DNA of 64,000 nt, taken from Bacteroidaceae bacterium. GTDB lineage: Bacteria; Bacteroidota; Bacteroidia; Bacteroidales; Bacteroidaceae. A model generated the notes under the pieces. That model searched no databases. It worked only from the letters and a program-made list of their open reading frames with translations, and was not told where the DNA came from. The stretch spans positions 65,230 to 129,229 of the forward strand of contig CABIXF010000008.1 of the NCBI GenBank assembly GCA_902362595.1, in the 5' to 3' direction. Of this stretch, positions 43,823 to 51,958 are shown one piece after another (the stretch's first letter is position 1; each line of letters begins with the position of its first letter). The position numbers were made by a program, and so were the translations under genes.

Positions 43823-45364
43823 ATGAATCAGAATCTTATTGTTTATTTTTCTGCCTTTTCCGGTTTGGCAGGATTGACTGGATGCGCTCAGGCTCAGAAG
43901 CAGGAAGCGCCCGATTTGAAGCGGCCGAATGTGATTTTTATTTATTCGGACGATTTGGGCATCGGTGATTTGAGCTGTTACGGAGCCACGAAGATTTCTA
44001 CTCCGAACATTGACAAACTGGCTGCACAGGGAGTCCAGTTTACCAATGCGTATGCTACTTCGGCCACCAGTACACCGTCGCGCTATGGTATGCTGACAGG
44101 TTGCTATCCGTGGAGAAAAGAAAATACGGGTATTGCTCCTGGAAACTCAGAACTGATAATCGACACCACTTGCGTAACCTTGGCTGACGTATTTCACGAA
44201 GCGGGGTATCATACAGGCGCCGTGGGAAAATGGCATTTGGGGCTGGGACCTGCAGGAGGAACCAACTTTAACGGACTGATTAAACCTAACACTCAAAGCA
44301 TCGGCTTTGACTACGAGTTCATTATTCCGGCTACGGTAGATCGTGTGCCTTGTGTGTTTGTAGAAAATGGACGGGTGGCCGGACTGGACCCTTCTGACCC
44401 TATTACCGTGAGCTATGACCACAAGGTCGGCAACTGGCCCACGGGAGAAGAGAATCCGGAACTGGTGAAATTGAAACCCAGTCAGGGACATAATAATACC
44501 ATTATCAACGGTATCCCGCGTATCGGTTGGATGACAGGCGGAAAGTCGGCTTTGTGGAATGATGAGGAGATTGCTGATGTCATCACTGGAAAGGCCAAAG
44601 ACTTCATTTGCTCGTCTACCGACAAGCCTTTCTTCCTGTATATGGGAACACAGGATGTGCATGTGCCACGTGTACCCCATCCGCGTTTTGCCGGAAAGAG
44701 CGGGCTGGGAACCCGTGGAGATGTCATTCTTCAGCTGGACTGGACCATTGGTGAGATTATGCATACCTTAGACAGTTTGGGTATTGCCGATAACACTTTG
44801 TTTATTTTTACTAGCGACAACGGCCCGGTAATAGACGATGGATATCAGGACCAGGCCCGCGAGATGTTGAATGGACATACTCCGATGGGTATCTACCGGG
44901 GTGGAAAATACAGTTTGTATGAAGCCGGTACCCGTATCCCATTTATTGTACGTTGGCCGGCAGCTATTCAGAAACCTTGCAAGCAGCAGGGATTGTTCTC
45001 ACAGATTGATGTGTTTGCTTCCTTGGCCGAGATTATGGAAATGCCGTTGGCCAAAGGGGTAGCTCCCGACAGTCATGCCCGTTCACAGGCTTTGATGGGA
45101 AAAGACCAGACCGACAGGGAATATGTGGTAGAGCAGAATTTGAACAATACACTGGCTATTATTCAGGGAGAATGGAAATATTTGCAGCCAAGTGACAAAC
45201 CTGCTTTGGAATATTGGACCAAGACGGAATTGGGAAACTCTCCGGAACCTCAGTTGTATAATCTGCGTACAGATCCTTCTGAAAAGGTGAATGTGGCAGC
45301 TCAGCATCCGGAAAAGGTGAAAGAACTGGCCGCCTTGCTGGATAAGGTAATCGCAGCTCAATAA
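43823..45364 (+). CDS. Sulfatase (family S1, serine type), probable GalNAc-6-O-sulfatase
   Basis: A 513-residue exported sulfatase (lipobox LTGC, Cys 21). Metal-binding D43-D44 in FIYSDDLGIGD and the formylglycine motif S83-T-P-S-R87 in ATSTPSRYGMLTG are intact; GKWHLGLG and FTSDNGPVIDDG carry further active-site residues. The gene follows the HTCS gene by 29 bases in the same direction, as BT3333 follows the HTCS BT3334 in B. thetaiotaomicron, where the enzyme is an N-acetylgalactosamine-6-O-sulfatase. I infer the same activity from arrangement and general similarity, not from subsite residues. The region downstream holds a palindromic repeat array rather than a simple terminator. Confidence 0.9.
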   Translation: MNQNLIVYFSAFSGLAGLTGCAQAQKQEAPDLKRPNVIFIYSDDLGIGDLSCYGATKISTPNIDKLAAQGVQFTNAYATSATSTPSRYGMLTGCYPWRKENTGIAPGNSELIIDTTCVTLADVFHEAGYHTGAVGKWHLGLGPAGGTNFNGLIKPNTQSIGFDYEFIIPATVDRVPCVFVENGRVAGLDPSDPITVSYDHKVGNWPTGEENPELVKLKPSQGHNNTIINGIPRIGWMTGGKSALWNDEEIADVITGKAKDFICSSTDKPFFLYMGTQDVHVPRVPHPRFAGKSGLGTRGDVILQLDWTIGEIMHTLDSLGIADNTLFIFTSDNGPVIDDGYQDQAREMLNGHTPMGIYRGGKYSLYEAGTRIPFIVRWPAAIQKPCKQQGLFSQIDVFASLAEIMEMPLAKGVAPDSHARSQALMGKDQTDREYVVEQNLNNTLAIIQGEWKYLQPSDKPALEYWTKTELGNSPEPQLYNLRTDPSEKVNVAAQHPEKVKELAALLDKVIAAQ

Positions 45365-45388
45365 AGAGCAAATTACTTTGCTTAAATA

Positions 45389-45471
45389 CCTTGACACGAA
45401 CGTGATGAGAGGTAGTCACGTTCGTGCGGAGAGCTCGACACGTTCGTGTCAAGGTGTCGTCACGTTCGTGA
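45389..45471. repeat. Array of four palindromic 22-bp units
   Basis: Cores CACGAACGTG (45395-45404) and CACGTTCGTG (45417-45426, 45439-45448, 45461-45470) are spaced exactly 22 bp apart. Each core is an inverted repeat about AA or TT, with arms extending to 6 bp in units 3 and 4. In addition 45389-45404 and 45439-45454 are perfect inverted copies of 16 bp. It lies 25 bases after the sulfatase stop, before the convergent SUI1 gene. Confidence 0.8.
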
Positions 45472-45533
45472 CGAGGTAAAAATCGAAATGCGTTTGAAAT
45501 AAAGTGGCAGTAGAGCGTGAAAAAAATCGTCCT

Positions 45534-45872
45534 TTATTTAGTCTGACTGTATCCTTCTGTTTTCAGCAAATCAATGATACGCTGCTTGAATTCTCCTTGA
45601 ATGAGAATTTCTCCATCCTTCACGGCACCTCCCACGCCACATTTCGTCTTGAGCTTTCTGCCCAGTTCCTTCAAGTCCTCTTCCGAGCCGATAAATCCGG
45701 ATACGACGGTGACGGTTTTTCCTCCTCGTCCTTTTTTCTCGATGCTGACTCTCAGCTTCTGCTGTTTCGGGTCGAGAGCTTCCGTTTCTACTTCTTCTCC
45801 TTTGTCATAATTGAAATCCGGATTGGTGGAATATACAATGTTCAAGCGCTCTTTCCAGTCGTTCTTTTTCAT
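45534..45872 (-). CDS. SUI1/eIF1-like translation factor (YciH family)
   Basis: A 112-residue cytoplasmic protein with a disordered N-terminus and a SUI1 domain about 38-110 (LRVSIEKKGRGGKTVTVVSGF, LGRKLKTKCGVGGAVKDGEILIQGEFKQRIIDLL). Bacterial members are related to eukaryotic eIF1 and are thought to affect start-codon choice; their role is not settled. A good -7 box lies 22 bases upstream. Confidence 0.94.
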   Translation of the reverse strand: MKKNDWKERLNIVYSTNPDFNYDKGEEVETEALDPKQQKLRVSIEKKGRGGKTVTVVSGFIGSEEDLKELGRKLKTKCGVGGAVKDGEILIQGEFKQRIIDLLKTEGYSQTK

Positions 45873-45893
45873 GTGAATTTAATTTAATCCGCT

Positions 45894-45902
45894 TCAAAGG
45901 TA
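45894..45902 (-). promoter_or_regulatory. Probable -7 box of the SUI1 gene
   Basis: Minus strand reads TACCTTTGA, matching TAnnTTTG, 22 bases before the start. Confidence 0.5.
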
Positions 45903-45946
45903 TGACATTTTTCAGAAATCGTACCCTCGATTTACGAGAAATAGTT

Positions 45947-45955
45947 TAATTTTGC
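45947..45955 (+). promoter_or_regulatory. Probable -7 box of rex
   Basis: TAATTTTGC, matching TAnnTTTG, 27 bases before the ATG at 45982. No typical Rex operator (TTGTGAA-like inverted repeat) was seen nearby. Confidence 0.5.
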
Positions 45956-45981
45956 ACTATTGAATAATAGAGCAAATCTGG

Positions 45982-46635
45982 ATGGCTGTACGAAGTCGTA
46001 AAATTACGGACAAGATTCCTGAGCCTACTTTACGCAGACTCCCGTGGTATCTTTCGAATGCGAAGCTGATGAAAGAGAAAGGGGAGAAATATGTGTCTTC
46101 TACTCAGATTTCCAGACAGATAAACATTGATGCCTCACAGATAGCGAAAGATCTTTCGTATGTGGATATCTCCGGACGTACGCGGGTGGGGTATGAAGTG
46201 GATTTGCTGATTCAGGTGCTGGAAGACTTTCTGGGATTTACGAACATGCACAAGGCCTATCTGTTCGGAGTCGGCAGTTTGGGAGGCGCCTTGCTGAGGG
46301 ATTCCGGTCTGTCGCATTTCGGATTGAAGATTGTAGGTGCATTCGACATTAATCCGAATCTGGTGGAAACTACCGTAGAGGGAATTCCCATTTATCATAC
46401 TGATGAGTTTGAACAGCGGATGGCGAAAGACGGGGTGAAAATCGGGGTGCTGACCGTACCCATCAACATCGCACAGGACATTACAGACAAGATGGTGGCC
46501 GGAGGAATCAAGGCTGTATGGAATTTTACGCCGTTCCGTATCCGTGTGCCGGAAACCATCGTGGTGCAGAACACGTCACTGTATGCCCATCTGGCCGTGA
46601 TGTTCAATCGTTTGAATGAAATTATAAAGAAATAA
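45982..46635 (+). CDS. rex: Redox-sensing transcriptional repressor Rex
   Basis: A 217-residue repressor that senses the NADH/NAD+ ratio and controls fermentation genes. The N-terminal winged helix (IPEPTLRRLPWYLSNAKLM, SSTQISRQINIDASQIAKDLSYVD) is followed by a Rossmann domain with the dinucleotide loop FGVGSLGGALL and the C-terminal swapped helix (YAHLAVMFNRLNEIIKK). First gene of a plus-strand cluster with FAH, ispF, GT2 and radC, with only 4 bases to the next gene. Confidence 0.96.
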   Translation: MAVRSRKITDKIPEPTLRRLPWYLSNAKLMKEKGEKYVSSTQISRQINIDASQIAKDLSYVDISGRTRVGYEVDLLIQVLEDFLGFTNMHKAYLFGVGSLGGALLRDSGLSHFGLKIVGAFDINPNLVETTVEGIPIYHTDEFEQRMAKDGVKIGVLTVPINIAQDITDKMVAGGIKAVWNFTPFRIRVPETIVVQNTSLYAHLAVMFNRLNEIIKK

Positions 46636-46639
46636 CTCC

Positions 46640-47257
46640 ATGAAAATTATTGCTATAGGCATGAACTACAGCCTGCATTGCCATGAACTGCATGCAGGAG
46701 AAGCCTTGCCCCAAGAACCGGTCATCTTTATGAAGCCGGACTCTGCCTTGCTGAAAGACAGCAAGCCTTTTTTTATCCCTGATTTTTGTGAACAGGTGGA
46801 TTACGAAACGGAGATGGTGGTGCGTATCTGCCGCCTGGGAAAAAACATCTCTGAACGTTTTGCCCATCGCTATTATGATGCGGTGACCGTAGGCATTGAT
46901 TTTACGGCCCGCGACTTGCAGCGCAAGTTCCGTGCCGAGGGAAAGCCTTGGGAGTTGTGCAAAGGATTTGACAACTCGGCAGCCATCGGCGATTGGGTGC
47001 CGGTGGAAAAAGTAGGCGACATTCAGCACGTGAATTTCCATTTGGATATCGATGGAAAGACGGTACAGCAGGGAAATACGGGCGACATGCTGTTCACCGT
47101 AGACCAGATTATTGCCTACGTCAGCCGTTTCTGCACCTTGAAGATTGGAGATATGCTGTTTACTGGTACGCCGGTGGGGGTAGGTCCTGTGCAGATAGGC
47201 AATCATCTGGAGGGATATTTGGAAAATGAAAAACTTCTTGATTTTTACATACGATGA
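46640..47257 (+). CDS. Fumarylacetoacetate hydrolase family protein
   Basis: A 205-residue FAH-fold enzyme. Metal-binding acidic residues are in YETEMVVRI and GIDFTARDLQ; GDMLFTGTPVGVGPVQIG is the family's closing motif. Family members hydrolyse or decarboxylate acylpyruvates and related keto acids; oxaloacetate decarboxylase or acylpyruvase activity is plausible, but substrate cannot be fixed. It overlaps ispF by 4 bases (ATGA). Confidence 0.9.
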   Translation: MKIIAIGMNYSLHCHELHAGEALPQEPVIFMKPDSALLKDSKPFFIPDFCEQVDYETEMVVRICRLGKNISERFAHRYYDAVTVGIDFTARDLQRKFRAEGKPWELCKGFDNSAAIGDWVPVEKVGDIQHVNFHLDIDGKTVQQGNTGDMLFTVDQIIAYVSRFCTLKIGDMLFTGTPVGVGPVQIGNHLEGYLENEKLLDFYIR

Positions 47258-47733
47258 AGATAAGAGTTGGATTTGGGTTCGATGTGCACCGTCTGGTGCC
47301 GGGACGTGAATTGTGGCTGGGTGGAATTCGCTTGGAACATGAATTGGGCTTGTTGGGGCATTCGGATGCCGACGTGCTGATTCATGCCATCTGTGATGCA
47401 CTGCTGGGAGCGGCCAACCTGCGTGACATTGGCTATCATTTCCCCGACAATTCGGTGGAATTCAAGAATATCGACAGCAAGATTCTGCTGGCAAAAACCG
47501 TGGAACTGATTGCCGAAAAAGGCTATCGGGTAGGGAATATCGATGCGACGGTGTGTGCCGAACGTCCGAAACTGAAAAACCGCATTCCGGAAATGCAGGA
47601 AGTGCTGGCAAAGGTGATGGGCGTGGAGGCAGACGATGTCTCCATCAAGGCAACCACGACCGAGAAACTGGGATTTACCGGACGGGAAGAAGGTATCTCA
47701 GCGTATGCCACGGTGTTAATTGAAAAAGATTGA
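47254..47733 (+). CDS. ispF: 2-C-methyl-D-erythritol 2,4-cyclodiphosphate synthase
   Basis: A 159-residue enzyme of the non-mevalonate isoprenoid pathway, which cyclises CDP-methylerythritol 2-phosphate and releases CMP. Zinc ligands are in GFGFDVHRL and LGHSDADVLIHAICDALLGA; also IGYHFPDN and the C-terminal TTTEKLGFTGREEGISAYA. Translationally coupled to the FAH gene by a 4-base overlap. Confidence 0.97.
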   Translation: MKIRVGFGFDVHRLVPGRELWLGGIRLEHELGLLGHSDADVLIHAICDALLGAANLRDIGYHFPDNSVEFKNIDSKILLAKTVELIAEKGYRVGNIDATVCAERPKLKNRIPEMQEVLAKVMGVEADDVSIKATTTEKLGFTGREEGISAYATVLIEKD

Positions 47734-47748
47734 GAAAGGGGAGGAACG

Positions 47749-48744
47749 ATGAATCCGAAATATTCAGTGGTCATACCGGTGTACAACCGCCCGGATGAGG
47801 TGGACGAACTGTTGCAGAGCCTGACCGGACAGACCTATAAGGACTTCGAGGTGGTGGTAGTGGAAGACGGTTCTTCCATTCCGTGCAAGCAGGTTGTGGA
47901 AAAATATGAAGGAAAACTGGATGTCCATTATTTTGAGAAACCGAACTCCGGTCCGGGGCAGACGCGGAACTATGCGGTCGAACGGAGTCGTGGAGAGTAT
48001 CTGCTGATTCTGGATTCCGATTGTATTTTGCCTGCTACTTACTTGGCTGCGGTGGAAGCGGAATTGCAGCGGGAACCGGCAGATGCGTTCGGTGGTCCCG
48101 ACCGGGCGCACGATTCGTTTACTGACGTACAGAAAGCCATCAATTATGCCATGACTTCTTTTTTCACCACGGGAGGAATCCGGGGAGGAAAGAAGAAAAT
48201 GGACAAGTTCTACCCCCGCAGTTTCAACATGGGAGTCCGGGCCGATGTGTATAAGTCACTGGGCGGATTCTCCCGGATGCGTTTCGGCGAGGACATCGAC
48301 TTCAGTATCCGTATCTTCAAGGGAGGATATCGCTGTCGGTTGTTTCCGGAAGCATGGGTGTGGCATAAGCGCCGTACGGATTTGAAGAAATTTTTCAAGC
48401 AGGTACACAATTCCGGCATTGCCCGTATTGACTTGTACAAGAAATATCCGGAATCGTTGAAAGTGGTACATCTGTTGCCGGCAGTGTTTACGGTCGGTGT
48501 GGTACTGGTTCTGCTGGCTGCTTTTATCTGTCCGTGGAGCCTGCTTTTACTGGCTTTGTTTGCCGTCGTTATTTTTACAGACGCTTCTCTTCGTAATAAA
48601 AGTCTGAAAATTGGTGGACTATCCGTCTTTGCTGCGTTTATACAGTTGACGGGCTATGGTTCCGGTTTTTTACGGGCATGGTGGAAACGCTGTGTATGCG
48701 GAGGAAAGTCATTCTCTGCTTTCGAAAAAACTTTTTATAAATAG
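47749..48744 (+). CDS. Family 2 glycosyltransferase
   Basis: A 331-residue GT2 enzyme with the GT-A domain about 1-240: YSVVIPVYNRPDEVDELLQSL, VVVEDGSS, the metal-binding LILDSDCILP (DxD-like), GGPDRAHDS and RFGEDIDFSIRI. Two membrane segments follow (VVHLLPAVFTVGVVLVLLAAF and WSLLLLALFAVVIF). It probably works at the inner membrane on a lipid-linked or envelope glycan; substrate unknown. 15 bases after ispF. Confidence 0.93.
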   Translation: MNPKYSVVIPVYNRPDEVDELLQSLTGQTYKDFEVVVVEDGSSIPCKQVVEKYEGKLDVHYFEKPNSGPGQTRNYAVERSRGEYLLILDSDCILPATYLAAVEAELQREPADAFGGPDRAHDSFTDVQKAINYAMTSFFTTGGIRGGKKKMDKFYPRSFNMGVRADVYKSLGGFSRMRFGEDIDFSIRIFKGGYRCRLFPEAWVWHKRRTDLKKFFKQVHNSGIARIDLYKKYPESLKVVHLLPAVFTVGVVLVLLAAFICPWSLLLLALFAVVIFTDASLRNKSLKIGGLSVFAAFIQLTGYGSGFLRAWWKRCVCGGKSFSAFEKTFYK

Positions 48745-48802
48745 AAGAATTCCTTTTTCTCCGGTCCGATGGTTCCGTCAGTCACTTTTAAAAGGAAGAA
48801 CC

Positions 48803-49492
48803 ATGAACGAGAAATTGCGTATAACCCAGTGGGCGGAAGAGGATCGGCCCCGGGAGAAAATGATGCTGCATGGCCCTGCGGCACTGAGCAATGCAGAACT
48901 GCTGGCTATATTGATTGGTTCCGGCAATGCGGAGGATACGGCGGTAGGATTGATGCGGAAAGTGCTGGAAGATTGTCATAACCGGTTGAGTGAGCTTGGA
49001 AAATATACGGTAGACGATTTGTGCCGTTACAAGGGGATTGGTCCGGCAAAGGCTGTCACGATTCTGGCAGCCTCAGAGTTGGGAAAGCGGAGACGGGAAG
49101 AGGAACCTTCCGAGCGTAAGCGGATTACCAGTTCGCAGGACGTGTATACCTTTTTTCATCCATTGCTGTGCGACTTGCCCGTAGAAGAATGCTGGGTGAT
49201 GCTGCTCAATCAGGCTGCCAAGGTCATTGATGCCGTGAAAATCAGTCAGGGAGGATTGGCCTCCACGCAGGTGGACGTGCGTTGTATCTTGCGGGAGGCA
49301 CTGTTGAAACGGGCCACTTCCATGATTCTTTGTCACAACCATCCTTCTGGAAACACCCGGCCAAGTCAGGATGACGACCGTCTGACCCATGCGTTGCTGG
49401 AAGCAGGGCGTACCATGAACATCCGCTTGTTGGACCATCTGGTTGTTTCGGACGGAAGTTACTATAGTTACGGAGATGAAGGACGTCTTTGA
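48803..49492 (+). CDS. radC: RadC-family JAB domain protein
   Basis: A 229-residue protein with an N-terminal helix-hairpin-helix region (ALSNAELLAILIGSGN, LCRYKGIGPAKAVTILAA) and a JAB/MPN metalloprotease-like domain with the zinc motif HNHPSGNTRPSQDD. Once linked to DNA repair, but its biochemical role is unclear. I start at ATG 48803 (MNEKLRITQWAEEDRP), preceded by AAAGGAAG; upstream in-frame codons overlap the GT2 gene and look non-native. Confidence 0.94.
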   Translation: MNEKLRITQWAEEDRPREKMMLHGPAALSNAELLAILIGSGNAEDTAVGLMRKVLEDCHNRLSELGKYTVDDLCRYKGIGPAKAVTILAASELGKRRREEEPSERKRITSSQDVYTFFHPLLCDLPVEECWVMLLNQAAKVIDAVKISQGGLASTQVDVRCILREALLKRATSMILCHNHPSGNTRPSQDDDRLTHALLEAGRTMNIRLLDHLVVSDGSYYSYGDEGRL

Positions 49493-49538
49493 GTTCGTTT
49501 TTTTGCAGGGTAAGGATGAAAAAATGGAGATTTTTGCC

Positions 49539-49547
49539 TATGTTTGC
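49539..49547 (+). promoter_or_regulatory. Probable -7 box of the DUF59 gene
   Basis: TATGTTTGC, matching TAnnTTTG, 19 bases before the ATG at 49567. Confidence 0.45.
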
Positions 49548-49566
49548 AACAAAGAATAAAGATTGA

Positions 49567-49893
49567 ATGATTATGGACAACGACAAGAAGTTGAAAATTG
49601 AGGAAAAGATTGTGGATATGCTGAAAACCGTGTACGACCCGGAAATTCCGGTAAACGTGTACGATTTAGGCTTGATTTATAAGATAGACCTTCAGGACGA
49701 CGGCGAGCTGACCGTCGATATGACCTTGACGGCTCCCAACTGTCCGGCAGCCGATTTCATCATGGAGGATGTACGCCAGAAGCTGGAATCGGTGGAAGGG
49801 GTAAAATCTGCACAGATCAATCTGGTCTTTGAACCGGAATGGGACAAGGACATGATGACGGAAGAGGCAAAACTGGAACTGGGATTTATGTAA
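49567..49893 (+). CDS. MIP18/DUF59 family protein, iron-sulfur cluster assembly type
   Basis: A 108-residue cytoplasmic protein with the whole DUF59 fold: MLKTVYDPEIPVNVYDLGLIY, VDMTLTAPNCPAADFIMEDV with the conserved Cys, and VEGVKSAQINLVFEPEW. Relatives (SufT, PaaD-like, MIP18) take part in iron-sulfur cluster maturation, the likely role here. ATG 49573 is an alternative start. Located 5 bases before lpxH. Confidence 0.92.
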   Translation: MIMDNDKKLKIEEKIVDMLKTVYDPEIPVNVYDLGLIYKIDLQDDGELTVDMTLTAPNCPAADFIMEDVRQKLESVEGVKSAQINLVFEPEWDKDMMTEEAKLELGFM

Positions 49894-49897
49894 ACAA

Positions 49898-50680
49898 ATG
49901 CTTATGGATACGATGAAAAGTGTATATTTCCTTTCGGATGCTCATTTGGGTTCAAGAGCCATTGCGCACGGTCGTACGCAAGAACGTCGGCTGGTGAACT
50001 TTTTGGACAGCATCAAGCATCAGGCGGCTGCCGTGTATTTGCTGGGCGACATGTTCGATTTTTGGTATGAGTTCAAGCTGGTGGTTCCGAAGGGCTATAC
50101 CCGTTTCCTGGGAAAACTTTCCGAACTGACAGACATGGGGGTGGAAGTGCACTTTTTCATCGGGAACCACGACATCTGGTGTGGAGATTATCTGGAAAAA
50201 GAGTGTGGTGTGATTCTGCACCGGGAACCGTTGACGTGCGAAATTTACGGAAAAGAGTTTTTCCTGGGACACGGTGACGGACTAGGCGACAACGACCGGA
50301 AGTTCAAACTGTTGCGGACGATGTTTCACAGCAAGACGCTGCAACGCCTGTTTTCGATGCTTCATCCGCGCTGGAGTGTGGAGTTCGGACTGGAATGGGC
50401 CAAGCACAGCCGTCTGAAAAGAGAAGACGGACGCGAGCCGGATTATATGGGAGAGGATAAGGAACCGCTGGTATTGTTTTCAAAAGAATACTTGAAGAGC
50501 CATCCTGACATAAATTTCTTTATTTACGGACACCGTCACATCATGCTGGATTTGATGTTGAGCCGAACCTCGCGGATGATGATTCTCGGCGACTGGATTA
50601 CGGAGTTCTCGTATGCGGTGTTTGACGGAGAGAATATGTTCCTGGAACAATATATTGAAGGTGAAACTTCGGTGGAGTGA
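49898..50680 (+). CDS. lpxH: UDP-2,3-diacylglucosamine pyrophosphatase
   Basis: A 260-residue metallophosphoesterase that cleaves UDP-2,3-diacylglucosamine to lipid X in lipid A synthesis. Metal-site motifs in order: FLSDAHLGS, LLGDMFDFWYEF, FIGNHDIW, FLGHGDGLGDND and YGHRH. It acts on the cytoplasmic face of the inner membrane. MKSVYF at 49913 is an alternative start. A convergent terminator follows. Confidence 0.94.
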   Translation: MLMDTMKSVYFLSDAHLGSRAIAHGRTQERRLVNFLDSIKHQAAAVYLLGDMFDFWYEFKLVVPKGYTRFLGKLSELTDMGVEVHFFIGNHDIWCGDYLEKECGVILHREPLTCEIYGKEFFLGHGDGLGDNDRKFKLLRTMFHSKTLQRLFSMLHPRWSVEFGLEWAKHSRLKREDGREPDYMGEDKEPLVLFSKEYLKSHPDINFFIYGHRHIMLDLMLSRTSRMMILGDWITEFSYAVFDGENMFLEQYIEGETSVE

Positions 50681-50698
50681 TTCGCTATCACATAGGAA

Positions 50699-50746
50699 AA
50701 GCAACAGGCGGTGACAAGAATGGGTTCTTGCCACCGCCTGTTGCTT
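50699..50746. terminator. Bidirectional terminator between lpxH and kdgK
   Basis: Arms 50699-50720 and 50725-50746 pair over 22 bases with one G-T wobble; A-run and T-run flank them. Confidence 0.9.
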
Positions 50747-50764
50747 ATGAGGTTTGTATGTGGT

Positions 50765-51805
50765 TTATCGGGCCACTTCTCCGCTTTCCTGACGGGCAAG
50801 CAGACCTTCTACTTCGGATACCTTGACCATGTTGTAGTCGCCGGCAATGGTATTCTTCAATACAGAAGCAGCTGTTGAAAAATCTACACGTTTCTGATTG
50901 TCTTCGAATGCATTCTGTGCATACAGCATGGCGCCACAGAAGGCATCGCCTACTCCTACACAGTCGATGACGTTGTCGATGTCGAACACGCGGGTGTATT
51001 TCATTTCACCGTGGGCATAGAGAATGCCGGCAAATGTGTGGTGCTCGGAACTCATGACGTTGCGCAGGGCAATGTAGATGTACTTGCAGTTCGGAATCTG
51101 CTGGCTGATGCCTTGGCAGAATTTCTCGTAGGCAGCTGTGTCGTATTTCTCACCGCTCTTGGTGGCTTTGAAGCCGGGAGCCGGAATGCCAGTCACGAGG
51201 GCATATTCGCCTTCACTTCCGAACATGATGTCGCTGCTGGTCATTAGCGGACGCAATACCTCTTGAGCCGTTTTTCCATAATTCCACAAGTTTTTGCGGT
51301 AGTTGATGTCGTAAGAGATGGTCAGTCCCATTTCTTTGGCAATGTCGATGGCTTCTTTACAAACGTCGGCCAAGCCCGGAGTCAGTGCGGCATCGATGCC
51401 TGACCAGTGGAAGATGGCGGCATCCTTGAAGATTTCCCGCCAGTTGATCATACCGGGTTTCAGTTCGGAGAAAGCCGAGTTTTCACGGTCGTAGATGACG
51501 TTGGAGTTACGCATGGCCGCAGCCTTTTCCATGTAATATGTACCAAGTCGGTGTCCGCCAAAAAGAATGTGCTTCGTGCCGATGTTATGTGAACGGAGTT
51601 CTGCGATACAAGTTTCTCCCAGTGCATTGTCCGGCAAACGCGTGATGTATTCCACTTCTCCGCCAAAATTGGCAATGGAAATGGCTACATTGGCTTCACT
51701 TCCTCCATAATTGACAAGGAAGTCGTGGCTTTGTTGAATACGCAGGTTGTCGGGTGTGGTGAGACGGAGCATGATTTCTCCAAATGTTACAATCTTTTTG
51801 CTCAT
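50765..51805 (-). CDS. kdgK: PfkB-family sugar kinase, probable 2-keto-3-deoxygluconate kinase
   Basis: A 346-residue ribokinase-fold enzyme (TFGEIMLRLTTPDNLRI, NYGGSEANVAISIANFGG; catalytic DCVGVGDAFCGAMLYA with the base Asp in GVGDAF). The FGEIMLRL opening and the ISYDINYRKNLW segment are typical of KDG kinases, which phosphorylate 2-keto-3-deoxygluconate from uronate breakdown. That would suit the glycosaminoglycan locus 5 kb away, though a general hexuronate role is as likely. A -7 box is 92 bases upstream, and a terminator-like hairpin lies between it and the start. Confidence 0.9.
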   Translation of the reverse strand: MSKKIVTFGEIMLRLTTPDNLRIQQSHDFLVNYGGSEANVAISIANFGGEVEYITRLPDNALGETCIAELRSHNIGTKHILFGGHRLGTYYMEKAAAMRNSNVIYDRENSAFSELKPGMINWREIFKDAAIFHWSGIDAALTPGLADVCKEAIDIAKEMGLTISYDINYRKNLWNYGKTAQEVLRPLMTSSDIMFGSEGEYALVTGIPAPGFKATKSGEKYDTAAYEKFCQGISQQIPNCKYIYIALRNVMSSEHHTFAGILYAHGEMKYTRVFDIDNVIDCVGVGDAFCGAMLYAQNAFEDNQKRVDFSTAASVLKNTIAGDYNMVKVSEVEGLLARQESGEVAR

Positions 51806-51840
51806 AGTGGGATGTTTTTTATTTTAACTGAAAGCGGAGC

Positions 51841-51879
51841 AAAAAAGAAAAGGATACTCCTTGCGGGGATTCCTTTTCC
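51841..51879 (-). terminator. Terminator after ackA, inside the kdgK leader
   Basis: On the minus strand GGAAAAGGA pairs with TCCTTTTC around a GC-rich centre and is followed by TTTTTT. It ends about 36 bases before the kdgK start. Confidence 0.7.
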
Positions 51880-51896
51880 TTGCTTTCGTTTCCTCG

Positions 51897-51905
51897 GCAA
51901 AGATA
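51897..51905 (-). promoter_or_regulatory. Probable -7 box of kdgK
   Basis: Minus strand reads TATCTTTGC, matching TAnnTTTG; upstream of the hairpin in the kdgK leader. Confidence 0.45.
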
Positions 51906-51958
51906 GTGAATTCCTGTCAGGGGGTATCCTCTTTTAACTCTTTTAGGATTCCTGTGGT

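Noticed and set aside
45389-45471. Simple Rho-independent terminator of the sulfatase gene
   Set aside because: Four evenly spaced palindromes and no T-run; a plain terminator would not explain the 22-bp period, although termination could be a side effect.
45956-45981. Rex autoregulatory operator
   Set aside because: No TTGTGAA-type inverted repeat found between the -7 box and the rex start.
48656-48802. Longer RadC starting inside the glycosyltransferase gene
   Set aside because: The added residues do not look like RadC, and MNEKLRI at 48803 has a purine-rich stretch upstream.
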